A stretch of 64,000 bases of DNA from Candidatus Tayloriibacteriota bacterium (GTDB lineage Bacteria > Patescibacteria > Paceibacteria > UBA9973 > UBA6065). The stretch covers positions 62,001 to 126,000 of the forward strand of contig JACRJQ010000002.1 in NCBI GenBank assembly GCA_016215405.1. Reading direction: 5' to 3'. Each line of letters begins with the position of its first letter. The stretch's first letter is position 1. Shown piece after piece: positions 17,514-25,596 of this stretch. The notes under the pieces were generated by a model. It was not told where the DNA came from, did no database searches, and worked only from the letters and a program-made list of their open reading frames with translations. The translations under genes and the position numbers were made by a program.

Positions 17514-18716
17514 TTATTCCGACGAATAGAGCTTGCCGGCGAAAGCGGATAGGAGCGCGAGGAAGGGATCCTTATCCGAATGCTTGCCGAAAGCGACGAC
17601 CGGTTTGAGCTTGTCGTGATTAAGGAGCGTAACGGAGAGCGGGACATCGATGACTCCGAACTCGGCGACCTTCTCGTCTTTAAGGGCCTTCATGAAGAAC
17701 GGAACGAAATCGTTATATATGACGGCGAAGAGCTTCGTGGGCACGGAAGTCCGAGTCGATACGCCCTGCAAGACGTAATGGAACGCGTCCATCCATTCTT
17801 TACGCGCCTCTGCCATGATAGGAGCGAGCCTTTCGAGGACGTCCGGCGTGGCTTGATTCTCTTCCGCAAGGCGGATAAGCGACGCCGCCTCTTCAGGGCT
17901 CGCCCCGAGGGCCTTCGAGACCTTCCTCACCACGAAATGCCTTCCGAAAGGAAAGCTCGCCGTCTCGAGCATGAGGCCGTCTTTGACGACGGAGATCTCC
18001 GAGAGCTCGCCTCCGATATCGAGGAATATGAAATCTTTCTCGCCCTTAAACGCGGAACGGACGGTCGAGAACGCGGCGAGCGGCAGAGAGAACGACTGGA
18101 CCGATTTAGGATGGTACGCCATGTAGGCAGCCTCAGAGACCTTCTCCACGACCGCCTTCGGCACGAAGCTCATAAAGATCGAGATCTCTGCCTTTTCCGC
18201 GCGCTTCCCATACGGCTCGGCGATCTCGTAGCCGTTGAGCTTTATCTGCACGACCCTCTCTTCGATGGTGTCGAGCGCGTTCGCGAGCCCGGGCGAGCCC
18301 TCGGCCATCTCGCGCTCGAATATCTTCTCTTGTTCGCGAAGGACCCTCTCCGCCATCTCTTTGGTGAAGACGAACCCTTCCTTCTTCTCGATGGTCGCGA
18401 TCTTCGTCTGCGTGACAGACCACGGCGAAGCGAAAGCGCAAAAGACCCTTTTGACAGAAAGGCTGCCGAACTCGGTGAATTTGAGATGAGCGAGGCCTTC
18501 CTTGGCGAGCCTTAGGTTCGTCCTTTTTACGGCCTCGACCATGTCGGCGAGGAATCTCTGGGCATCGAGCTCGTCGCGGTAAGGCAGAGGCTCTCTGAGA
18601 GCGAAGACGACATGAGGGATCTCTCCCCGCTTGAGCCTCACGAGGCCGGCGCCCACGGACGAGGAGCCGATATGGAATACCACGCCGAGCTCTGATTTAG
18701 GCGAGAAAAGAGACAT
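17514..18716 (-). CDS. PilM/FtsA-like ASKHA-fold protein
   Basis: This 400-residue protein has the actin-like ATPase pattern: phosphate-1-like VVFHIGSSSVGAGLV at the N-terminus and phosphate-2-like DFIFLDIGGELSEISVVKDG about residue 220. It most resembles PilM-type proteins that anchor pilus or secretion machinery under the membrane, which is an inference. The start at 18716 is preferred over 18734 because a TACAAT box lies exactly 6 nt upstream. The baseplate-J-like membrane protein follows by 50 nt. Confidence 0.7.
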   Translation of the reverse strand: MSLFSPKSELGVVFHIGSSSVGAGLVRLKRGEIPHVVFALREPLPYRDELDAQRFLADMVEAVKRTNLRLAKEGLAHLKFTEFGSLSVKRVFCAFASPWSVTQTKIATIEKKEGFVFTKEMAERVLREQEKIFEREMAEGSPGLANALDTIEERVVQIKLNGYEIAEPYGKRAEKAEISIFMSFVPKAVVEKVSEAAYMAYHPKSVQSFSLPLAAFSTVRSAFKGEKDFIFLDIGGELSEISVVKDGLMLETASFPFGRHFVVRKVSKALGASPEEAASLIRLAEENQATPDVLERLAPIMAEARKEWMDAFHYVLQGVSTRTSVPTKLFAVIYNDFVPFFMKALKDEKVAEFGVIDVPLSVTLLNHDKLKPVVAFGKHSDKDPFLALLSAFAGKLYSSE

Positions 18717-18722
18717 GCGCAT

Positions 18723-18728
18723 ATTGTA
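18723..18728 (-). promoter_or_regulatory. -10 box TACAAT, 6 nt before ATG
   Basis: GCTACAAT-ATGCGC-ATG on the minus strand; leaderless arrangement for the PilM-like gene. Confidence 0.6.
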
Positions 18729-18760
18729 GCGCACTAATCGAGAGAGAAATTCACAGCGAG

Positions 18761-20611
18761 CTACGAGAGCACCGCCTTTATGCGCCTCACTCCCGCAGAG
18801 ACGGCCTCTTCCTTTTGGATCTTGAAGCTTCCGAGAGCGCTGGTGTTCTCCACGTGCGGGCCGCCGCAGAACTCCTTCGAATAGGCGGAGTCGATAGAGT
18901 CGCCGATGTAATAGACGGAAACGACGTCGCCGTACTTATCGCCAAAGAAGTGGTAGGCGCCGGTCTTTAGGGCCTCGTCTTTCGGGAGCTCTACGCGATG
19001 GACCGGGAGGGCGGCTTTGATCTTGGCGTTCACTATGTCCTCTACCCTCTTTTTCTCTTCATCGGTCATCTTTGCGCCGTGGGTGAAGTCGAAGCGAAGC
19101 CTCTCGGGCGTTATATTCGATCCTTTCTGCGATACATGGTCTCCGAGGACTTCATGGAGCGCCTTGTGGAGGAGGTGGGTGGCGGTGTGGTATTTGAGCG
19201 ACATCTCCGATGTGTCGCCGAGTCCGCCTTTGAACTTCGCCTCCGCGCCGGCGCGCGAGAGGTCCTGGTGCTTTTTGAATTCTTCGTCAAATTGAGTTTT
19301 CAATTCGCCAATTTTTTCACTTGAGAGAACAAAAGGTGTCTGCACCCTTTCACTTTGAATAATTTCAATCGCTAATTCAAATGGAAACCCATATGTTGTA
19401 AATAGATCTAGGAAAAAACGCCCGTCTAATTTAATCTTCTTTTCGGGTCCTGCGTCTCCGAAAGATGTAAGACTAGGGAAAGTCTTTTTGAGTTCCTTGA
19501 GCCCTTGATCTAAGGTTGCCTTAAACCTCACTTCTTCTTTTCGAAGAACAGTCTTTACTGTTTCTCCATTAAGATTCGGATAATGCGTTTGATAAGCGTT
19601 AACGTACTTCTCCACAATTTCAAGCCCAATATCAGCAGGAAGCATTAAATGTCCCATCTTAAATACAGCTCTTCGGAGAATTCGCCTCAAGACGTAACCT
19701 TGATCTTTATTTGAGGGAACAACTCCATCTGATATAAGAAAGGTAGCGGTTCTAAGATGATCTGCAACTATTCGAGCTGACCTTTCATCATAATTCTTTG
19801 AATTCTTCCTAATTAAATCAATTATAGGAAGAAATACATCCGTTTCAAAAACATTCGTCTTTTTTTGTAAGACTGTGGCGAGACGTTCAAGGCCTGCGCC
19901 GGTATCGACGTTCCTCTTGGCGAGCTTCGACACGATCTTGCCGTCTTTTTTCTCGAATTCCATGAAGACGTCGTTCCAGATCTCGATGACCCTGCCCTCA
20001 TCGTCCGCCTTATCGTATTCGGCCGGAGTCATATCGCCGAGACCGCTTTTGGTGATGTCATAGAACATCTCCGAGCACGGCCCGGTCGGACCTGTCCACG
20101 CGTCCTTACCCTTTACTGCCGGCCACCAGTTAGCGGAAGCATCTTTAAAATAGATTCTATTTTCGGGCACTCCTGCCGACACCCAGGCTTTTTTCGCCTC
20201 TTCGTCTCGAGGCGCATTCTCGTCGCCGGCGAACACAGTGACGTAGAGCCTTTTCGGGTCGAGCCCGAATCCTTCAGTCTTCGACGTCAAAAGCTCGTAG
20301 CTCCATTTGATCGCCTCCTCTTTGAAGTAGCTGCCGAGCGACCAGTTGCCGAGCATCTCGAAGAACGTCAGGTGCCGGTTGTCTCCGATATCGTCGATGT
20401 CGCCGGTTCGGACGCATTTTTGGACGTCGGCGAGCCTGTCGCCCTGAGGATGCGGACGGCCCATGAGGTACGGGACCAAGGGCTGCATGCCCGCCGTGTT
20501 AAAGAGAACCGTTGGATCGTTCTCGGGCACGAGAGGAGCCGAAGGGATGATGGCGTGTCCCCTCTTTTCGAAAAATGCGAGGAACCTCCTGCGTACTTCT
20601 GCGGATGTCAT
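18761..20611 (-). CDS. alaS: alanyl-tRNA synthetase, short form
   Basis: Charges tRNA-Ala. The class II core opens with RRRFLAFFEKRGHAIIPSAP and VLFNTAGMQPLVPY. The editing domain has HTATHLLH and CGGPH (Zn ligands). The protein stops at 616 residues, directly after the editing domain, so the C-terminal oligomerisation (C-Ala) domain of the usual ~875-residue enzyme is missing. The segment 19265-19870 (about residues 247-447) is clearly AT-richer than both flanks, as if exchanged with a low-GC relative. Three tRNA-Ala genes lie at 41.2-41.6 kb. Confidence 0.95.
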   Translation of the reverse strand: MTSAEVRRRFLAFFEKRGHAIIPSAPLVPENDPTVLFNTAGMQPLVPYLMGRPHPQGDRLADVQKCVRTGDIDDIGDNRHLTFFEMLGNWSLGSYFKEEAIKWSYELLTSKTEGFGLDPKRLYVTVFAGDENAPRDEEAKKAWVSAGVPENRIYFKDASANWWPAVKGKDAWTGPTGPCSEMFYDITKSGLGDMTPAEYDKADDEGRVIEIWNDVFMEFEKKDGKIVSKLAKRNVDTGAGLERLATVLQKKTNVFETDVFLPIIDLIRKNSKNYDERSARIVADHLRTATFLISDGVVPSNKDQGYVLRRILRRAVFKMGHLMLPADIGLEIVEKYVNAYQTHYPNLNGETVKTVLRKEEVRFKATLDQGLKELKKTFPSLTSFGDAGPEKKIKLDGRFFLDLFTTYGFPFELAIEIIQSERVQTPFVLSSEKIGELKTQFDEEFKKHQDLSRAGAEAKFKGGLGDTSEMSLKYHTATHLLHKALHEVLGDHVSQKGSNITPERLRFDFTHGAKMTDEEKKRVEDIVNAKIKAALPVHRVELPKDEALKTGAYHFFGDKYGDVVSVYYIGDSIDSAYSKEFCGGPHVENTSALGSFKIQKEEAVSAGVRRIKAVLS

Positions 20612-20622
20612 AGATGCTTAAT

Positions 20623-22380
20623 CTACCTGTTTTTCGTCAGCTTTTCCAGCCTCTCTATATCCTTCTCTATAGACCGCAGCCCTTTCTTCCAGAAATCCGG
20701 CTTCGTGACGTCTATGCCGATGGATTTGAATATATTCTCCGGCGAATCCGTCCCCCCCGCGGAAAGGAATCGGTTTATCTTGCCGAGGAAGCCCTTGTCC
20801 TTCTTGTACTCGGCGTAGAGCGCCTTCGATATGAGCTGTCCGAACGCGTAGGAGTAGACATAGAAGAATCGGCGGATATGGCTCCACTGGACGAAGAAGT
20901 TCCCGTCGATGTCCTTCATTCGGACCGCGGGCCCGAGGTATGCGGACATGTGCTCGTTCATGAGGGATCGGATCTCGTCTTTGGATATCTCCCCCTTCTC
21001 TCGTATCGCCCTATGGAGATCGGCCTCGAAGTTGAAGCAGGCGATCTGGCGGAAGATCGTCTGTATGTCGTCGTTTATCCTCTTGTGCAGGGCGACGACC
21101 TTCTCCTCGTCGGAGAGGGTCTCGAACACCGATTCGAACACGAACGACTCGAAAAGGGTGGACGCGACCTCGGCCGTAGAGGTCGAATAGTGCTGATACA
21201 GGGGCATAAGGGGCTTCGACATCTCCGTATGTATCGCGTGGCCCATCTCGTGAGCGAAGGTCATAACCTGATCGAACGCCTTCGTGTAGTTGAGGAGGAC
21301 ATAGGTAGGCATGCCGATATTTCCTGAGCAGTAGGCGCCCCCCGTCTTTCCCACCCTTGGATACACGTCTATCTGGCCCTTCTCGAGATAGCCGTCGAGG
21401 ATCGAAAGGTATCGTTCGTCGACCGAGCCGAAGACCCGCCTGAGGGTCGCGACCGCCTCTTCGAAAGGCACTTCTCGCAGGTTCTCTCCGATGCCCACCG
21501 CCCTGTCGGAATACTCGAGCGACGGAAGCTTGAGGAGCTTCGCTTTGAGCTCGTAGAACCTATGGCTTATGCCGAAACTGTCGGTCACGGCGTCGACGAG
21601 CGCGAGCACGCTCTTCCTGTCGTTCTGATAGCCGAGTATGGTCTGGTCGTACGGCTCCTTGAACCCCCGCAGCTCGTCCCCTATCTTCTTGTCGCCTACG
21701 ATGGCGTTGATCTCGCTCTCCGCGACCTCGCTTATGGATTCGAGCGCTTTCATGCACTTCTCGTGGAGCTCTCGGCGCTCCTTGAGGGGCGAGTCGTGGA
21801 CCTTCGAGAGCGCTTCGAAGATCGGGAGCTTCTTGTCTCCGAGATCTATCGTGAGCCTGTTGAGGAGCTTCTCGGTGCCCACGACCCACTGCTCGTATGC
21901 AGGGATCCTCTTGAGACCCAGGATCTTCTCTTCGGGCTCGGAGAGGTCGTGCTTCGCGCGCTCGAAGACGTTCTTGAGGAAATACCTGAAGGGAGCGAGC
22001 CTCTTGCTCTTGAGGAGCTTCTTTTGCGCTGCGGCGGGGATCTTCGCCAGAGCGAGCTCGAAGAATACGGTCCGGTTATCGTTCTTCTGGAGCCTTTCGA
22101 GTATCTGTGTCCTTTTCGCGCGCGCGACGGAGTCGCTCGCATCGAGGTCCTGGATGAAGCTGAAATACATATACCCTTTTGCCGGCGCAGGGTCGTTAAA
22201 GAGAGACTCATAATCGCGAAGCGCCTCGACGAGCTTCGTCTCGCTTTTGAGATAGCCGCGGTCAGTGCGATATTTCTTTTCGAACGCCGCATAGGCGCGC
22301 TCGACGGCCTTCATGTCTTTCTCGATCTGAGGGTCGTCATGGCTCTTATAGAGCAAACCGAGATTCCAAGTCGTTTTCAT
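20623..22380 (-). CDS. pepF: M3-family oligoendopeptidase F
   Basis: A 585-residue zinc metallopeptidase that should cut short peptides in the cytoplasm. The HExxH motif is in FAHEMGHAIHTEMSK, with the downstream Glu helix (STAEVASTLFESFVFE) giving the third ligand. Length fits PepF. It starts 3 nt before the UDG gene ends, suggesting co-transcription from the promoter at 22985. Confidence 0.93.
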   Translation of the reverse strand: MKTTWNLGLLYKSHDDPQIEKDMKAVERAYAAFEKKYRTDRGYLKSETKLVEALRDYESLFNDPAPAKGYMYFSFIQDLDASDSVARAKRTQILERLQKNDNRTVFFELALAKIPAAAQKKLLKSKRLAPFRYFLKNVFERAKHDLSEPEEKILGLKRIPAYEQWVVGTEKLLNRLTIDLGDKKLPIFEALSKVHDSPLKERRELHEKCMKALESISEVAESEINAIVGDKKIGDELRGFKEPYDQTILGYQNDRKSVLALVDAVTDSFGISHRFYELKAKLLKLPSLEYSDRAVGIGENLREVPFEEAVATLRRVFGSVDERYLSILDGYLEKGQIDVYPRVGKTGGAYCSGNIGMPTYVLLNYTKAFDQVMTFAHEMGHAIHTEMSKPLMPLYQHYSTSTAEVASTLFESFVFESVFETLSDEEKVVALHKRINDDIQTIFRQIACFNFEADLHRAIREKGEISKDEIRSLMNEHMSAYLGPAVRMKDIDGNFFVQWSHIRRFFYVYSYAFGQLISKALYAEYKKDKGFLGKINRFLSAGGTDSPENIFKSIGIDVTKPDFWKKGLRSIEKDIERLEKLTKNR

Positions 22381-22977
22381 CTAGATGTATTTCTTTAATA
22401 TCTGAAAATCTTCCTTCATCTGCCCTTTCATCCCTCCATTATAGAGGGCGACGGCAGGATGGTAGAGGGCGACCACCGTCACGTCGCCGTAGGGAGCAGA
22501 ACCCTTGAATTCCTTCCCGTGTATCTTGGAGACGATCTGAAGCTCAGAGGCGAGCCCATACCTCTCGAATACGTATCTCATCGAATGCCTGCCGAGGGTA
22601 GCGATGACGCGTGGCTTCATGACGGCGATCTGTCGGTCGAGGAACGGCCCATAGAGCTCGATCTCGGCCTGCTCGGGATCCCTATTTCCCGGCGGCCTGT
22701 CTTTGACGAGATTCGTCACGTACACCGACTTGCGATCCATTCCGATAGAAGCGAGGAGCTCGTCGAGGACCCTTCCCGCCCTGCCGCAAAAAGGCTTGCC
22801 CGTCTTCGCCTCTGTCTCTCCCGGAGCCTCTCCTACGAACATGACGCTCGCTTCGTGATCCCCGTCGCCAATCACGGGAACATAGCCGTTCTCGGTCCTG
22901 TAGGCGTATAGGGGCGATAGGGCGAGAGCGGTCACCTCTTCCTTTATTTTCGCAAGCTCTTCGGCATTCGAAACCAT
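22381..22977 (-). CDS. family-4-like uracil-DNA glycosylase lacking the Fe-S cysteines
   Basis: Removes uracil from DNA by analogy with family 4 UDGs: motif 1 GEAPGETEAKTGKPFCGRAG (residues 50-69), NLVKDRPPGNRDP, and the C-terminal LYHPAVALYNGG loop. Family 4 enzymes normally bind a [4Fe-4S] cluster through four cysteines. Here the N-terminal pair is absent, the VKC position is VKD, and the later Cys is Tyr. The only Cys (C66) is in motif 1. The 198-residue length is normal. Confidence 0.85.
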   Translation of the reverse strand: MVSNAEELAKIKEEVTALALSPLYAYRTENGYVPVIGDGDHEASVMFVGEAPGETEAKTGKPFCGRAGRVLDELLASIGMDRKSVYVTNLVKDRPPGNRDPEQAEIELYGPFLDRQIAVMKPRVIATLGRHSMRYVFERYGLASELQIVSKIHGKEFKGSAPYGDVTVVALYHPAVALYNGGMKGQMKEDFQILKKYI

Positions 22978-22984
22978 ACCTGAG

Positions 22985-22990
22985 AGTATA
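22985..22990 (-). promoter_or_regulatory. -10 box TATACT, 7 nt before UDG ATG
   Basis: TATACT-CTCAGGT-ATG. It lies immediately downstream of the terminator of the previous gene and predicts a leaderless mRNA. Confidence 0.6.
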
Positions 22991-22992
22991 TA

Positions 22993-23017
22993 GCAAAACT
23001 CACCCGCAAGGGTGAGT
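22993..23017 (-). terminator. terminator overlapping a stop codon
   Basis: Stem ACTCACCC/GGGTGAGT with loop TTGC, then TTTTGC. The TGA stop of the 23000-23287 gene is inside the 3' arm. Confidence 0.7.
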
Positions 23018-23287
23018 CTGGTCGAAGCATTGCTTCCCGCCGTTCATCACGAAATGGTCGAAGGCCTCGTTGTCCGTGGCCGACCTTCCGAGATGAAGCG
23101 AAGCGTAGTAGCGATTTATATCGCCGAGCGCCATTGCGAGCTGCTCGAGAAGCCTGTTGCGGGCGCGGAGATTGCGTATCTCCTGCATGAGCGCTTCTTC
23201 GGTGGCGAGAGGTTTGGGGCTCTCGAAGGGGACGATCTGAGCCGTCCCCGATCCTAAAGGTGGGTCTTGAAGAGCTGTCGAGGTCAT
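23000..23287 (-). CDS. small coiled-coil protein, unknown
   Basis: With the ATG at 23287 the protein has 95 residues (MTSTALQDPPLGSGTAQIVP...). A Leu-rich helix (EEALMQEIRNLRARNRLLEQLAMALGDI) predicts a short coiled coil. A longer reading frame from 23470 overlaps the methyltransferase gene and has Arg-rich non-coding character, so I reject that start. Family unknown. Its terminator overlaps the stop codon. Confidence 0.6.
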   Translation of the reverse strand: MTSTALQDPPLGSGTAQIVPFESPKPLATEEALMQEIRNLRARNRLLEQLAMALGDINRYYASLHLGRSATDNEAFDHFVMNGGKQCFDQTHPCG

Positions 23288-23352
23288 GGGGTAAAGGTGG
23301 TTTACCCTATTCTCCTCCTCTGCCTCTTCGCGCGCCAGCGAGTTATGCACAC

Positions 23353-23649
23353 TTACGAGATCGCACCCTCCTTTCGCAAGAGCGCTTCTTTTGCCTTCGA
23401 GCCTTCTTTGCCTCCGCGGACCCCGTTGTATCCGCCGATCTTTCCGTCGGACCTCACCACGCGATGGCACGGTACGGACAGGTCCGAATTATTCGCCATG
23501 ATCATGCCAACGGCGCGCGCGCCGCCCAAAGACCCCGCGCGCAGGGCGACCTCCGCATAGGAAAGCGTCTTTCCTTTCGGGATATCCCTCACGACCTGTA
23601 GCACCCGCTCCTTAAAAGAGCTTATCCGTCTTGTGGTTAGGTTCTTCAT
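23353..23649 (-). CDS. methylated-DNA-cysteine methyltransferase domain protein (Ogt-like)
   Basis: A 98-residue stand-alone DNA-binding domain of the MGMT family. It has the active site PCHRV (Cys61), the arginine finger in GGARAVG and the winged helix SYAEVALRAG. Because Cys61 is present it could repair O6-alkylguanine directly; the alkyltransferase-like proteins that lack Cys are excluded. The usual N-terminal domain is absent, as in other short forms. It overlaps the 3' end of the RecB-like gene by about 40 nt. Confidence 0.9.
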   Translation of the reverse strand: MKNLTTRRISSFKERVLQVVRDIPKGKTLSYAEVALRAGSLGGARAVGMIMANNSDLSVPCHRVVRSDGKIGGYNGVRGGKEGSKAKEALLRKEGAIS

Positions 23650-24487
23650 CTTTCTTAGTACGCTTCGGTTTAGGCTTCTCTTTCTTTTCAGCTCCTGTAT
23701 CCCCCTCTTCGAGATCCTTCACGGACCTCTTCGAGAACTTCGACTCCACCTGTATGGCGAGCTTCCTGAAATTGCAGTAATCGCACGTCGGATCTGCCTT
23801 AGGGAGCTCGTCTTTGTCGAGGCACGCCTTCGCCCTTACGATAGCGGCGTCGACCCATGAGTCGTTTCCCTTGTACGGAATGAGGGTCACCTCGAATTCG
23901 AGCTTGGCGTCGAAGGCCTTGCGGTCGCGGAGGCCGTTCGCATACACGAAATAGCCGGTGTCGGAGACCGTAAAGCCCTTCCGCCTCAAAAGCCACTGAT
24001 AGACCTCCATCTGCCTCTTGTAGCCGTCTTGCCACTCGGCGTCGAGATTCACCTTCTCGTCTTTCGACGTCGATTTGTAATCCACGACGATAAGCTCGCC
24101 CGCAGGATTGACCCAGACGTCGTCCACGGCGCCGCTGATGAGAAGACCGGTCTCCTTGTGGACGCACTGTATGCCTTCGAAGTTCTCGCGCCAGGTGTTC
24201 ATCTCGGAATGAGCGAACGGGATCGCGTCTACTCCGTAGGTCTGCATAAGTGGATGGGCGGTCTTGGCCGCGCGATGCGCGTCGAACTCCTTCTTGAGGA
24301 GGTGGTCGACGGCTGAGTTGAGGTTGAAAGGAAACCCGCGAGGCCGCGCCACGCCGAGCTTGTTATCGAGGTAGAAGCACCTCTCGCATTCCATAAAGAG
24401 ATCGAGCTTCGATCGGGAGAGCTTCCATTTCTTTCCAGGATAGTTCCAATCGGCAGAACGGATCGGTTTCGGCATGAAGTTGTTCAT
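23612..24487 (-). CDS. RecB/Cas4-like PD-(D/E)XK nuclease
   Basis: 291 residues. The nuclease core is visible as SGAVDDVWVNPAGELIVVDYKST (Asp and D-x-K) followed by QMEVYQWLL. An N-terminal CERC pair and a C-terminal CDYC pair could hold an Fe-S cluster as in Cas4/AddB-type nucleases. The Lys-rich tail is probably disordered. I take ATG 24487, which follows the preceding stop by 14 nt; 24511 is an alternative. No cas genes are present, so a repair role is more likely. Confidence 0.8.
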   Translation of the reverse strand: MNNFMPKPIRSADWNYPGKKWKLSRSKLDLFMECERCFYLDNKLGVARPRGFPFNLNSAVDHLLKKEFDAHRAAKTAHPLMQTYGVDAIPFAHSEMNTWRENFEGIQCVHKETGLLISGAVDDVWVNPAGELIVVDYKSTSKDEKVNLDAEWQDGYKRQMEVYQWLLRRKGFTVSDTGYFVYANGLRDRKAFDAKLEFEVTLIPYKGNDSWVDAAIVRAKACLDKDELPKADPTCDYCNFRKLAIQVESKFSKRSVKDLEEGDTGAEKKEKPKPKRTKKDEEPNHKTDKLF

Positions 24488-24501
24488 AGCTCTGGTTTCG
24501 C

Positions 24502-25335
24502 TTAGGCGCAAAGGTGGTCGATCTCGGCTAATACCTGTTTTATCTTGTTCGAAGGGATGCCGTAGCTTTCGAGTGAGTCTCTCCTATTGGCGACCTGCTT
24601 GCAGAGGACGAGCCCTGCGTCGAGAAGCGTCCTCTTCTCTGTATGGGTGAGGGTCGTAAGCGAGGTGAGCGGATGGAGGCCGGTATCGGAGACGAGGTCC
24701 TCGAGGCTTCCCTTTCGGGGATAGTTCCAGCCAACAAGCGAGAGCCCCTGGCACGAGGCGTAGCGGATGGCCGTATCGGTGAATTTGGTGTTGGTGAAGA
24801 GCTGGAAGAGCGTGATCTTGCGCTTCTTTCCGCCGTATTCGAACGTCTGCGTCTTGAGGTCGTCGTAGCGCGCCTTCACATAGAGAGCGACCTTGAGGTC
24901 GGATTTGAGGCCCGGCTCGTTATGGAACTTGGCTTCGACCATGACGAGCTCGGAGCCTTTCCACGCGACCACGTCGACCTCGTGCTCGACGCATCCGCCC
25001 TGCACTATCTGGCCGGTGAGCGCCTCGTAGCCGTGAGCCTTGAATATCTCCGCTATGAATTTCTCGAACGGAAAGCCGTTAGGACCCAAGTCCGCGATAG
25101 CGCGCTTCATTGAATAGCGCGCGGCGACCGGCTGGGCCGAGTGCCTGAGAAAGGAGAAGGCGTGGCGATATATCTCCGTCGTCGTCATGCCGGATACAAG
25201 TTCCCTCTCTATGTGACGCAGTATGTCTTCGGCCTGCTCTTTCGCGGCTCCGGCCTTTCTCAGCGAATTGACGAGCTTTTGGGGATCGAACGCTTCCTGC
25301 TCTCCGGTCGATTTGGTGACGAAAATAGGCGACAT
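24502..25335 (-). CDS. ATP-cone domain plus restriction-endonuclease-like domain
   Basis: 277 residues from ATG 25335. Residues 1-90 are an ATP-cone (IFVTKSTGEQEAFDPQKLVNSLRKAGA, the nucleotide-sensing fold of NrdR and RNR). Residues 110-200 show a PD-(D/E)XK nuclease of the Mrr type: GGCVEHEVDVVAWKGSELVMVEAKFHNEPG with Asp and E-x-K. The combination suggests a nucleotide-responsive DNA nuclease. It overlaps the RecB-like operon, so three DNA-processing genes run together here. Confidence 0.8.
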   Translation of the reverse strand: MSPIFVTKSTGEQEAFDPQKLVNSLRKAGAAKEQAEDILRHIERELVSGMTTTEIYRHAFSFLRHSAQPVAARYSMKRAIADLGPNGFPFEKFIAEIFKAHGYEALTGQIVQGGCVEHEVDVVAWKGSELVMVEAKFHNEPGLKSDLKVALYVKARYDDLKTQTFEYGGKKRKITLFQLFTNTKFTDTAIRYASCQGLSLVGWNYPRKGSLEDLVSDTGLHPLTSLTTLTHTEKRTLLDAGLVLCKQVANRRDSLESYGIPSNKIKQVLAEIDHLCA

Positions 25336-25341
25336 GCGGAT

Positions 25342-25347
25342 AGTATA
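25342..25347 (-). promoter_or_regulatory. -10 box TATACT, 6 nt before ATG
   Basis: TTGCTATACT-ATCCGC-ATG with an extended -10 TG. It fixes the start of the ATP-cone gene at 25335 rather than 25536. Confidence 0.65.
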
Positions 25348-25349
25348 GC

Positions 25350-25383
25350 AAAGAAAAGCGGCGGTCCGAATCAGGACCGCCGC
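25350..25383 (-). terminator. terminator, probably two-way
   Basis: Perfect 10-bp stem GCGGCGGTCC/GGACCGCCGC with TTTTCTTT on the minus side and eight T a few bases on at the plus side. It ends the mltG-mnmA-small ORF transcript. Confidence 0.85.
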
Positions 25384-25409
25384 CCGCGTTTTTTTTAGGT
25401 CTCGGATCC

Positions 25410-25589
25410 TTATCGCGAGATCGGCGCCGAGGCCATCTTCACGAATGTCGCAGCGGTCGCTCCCAAAGCGACGAGAAGCGAGACGCCCGCAGAGACGGCG
25501 TCGCCGAGCCCGACCGCGCGATAGAGCGTCGCGCACGTAAGCATGTAGCTTACGACGAAGACGAGGAGCAGCACCACATAGGGTTTCAC
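25410..25589 (-). CDS. 59-residue membrane protein, unknown
   Basis: A hand-translated ORF starting GTG at 25589, 8 nt after the mnmA stop: MKPYVVLLLVFVVSYMLTCA followed by 39 residues ending ASAPISR. It has two hydrophobic segments separated by RAVGLGDAVS, so it is probably a two-span membrane protein. AGAGG overlaps the GTG, so the next GTG four codons later could be the real start. Family unknown. Confidence 0.55.
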   Translation of the reverse strand: MKPYVVLLLVFVVSYMLTCATLYRAVGLGDAVSAGVSLLVALGATAATFVKMASAPISR

Positions 25590-25596
25590 CTCTAAA

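Noticed and set aside
23288..23470. N-terminal extension of the small coiled-coil protein
   Set aside because: Arg-rich sequence overlapping the methyltransferase gene in another frame; no support for coding.
23612..24487. Cas4 and a CRISPR system
   Set aside because: No repeat-spacer array or other cas gene is visible; the cysteine pairs and nuclease core also occur in RecB-like repair nucleases.
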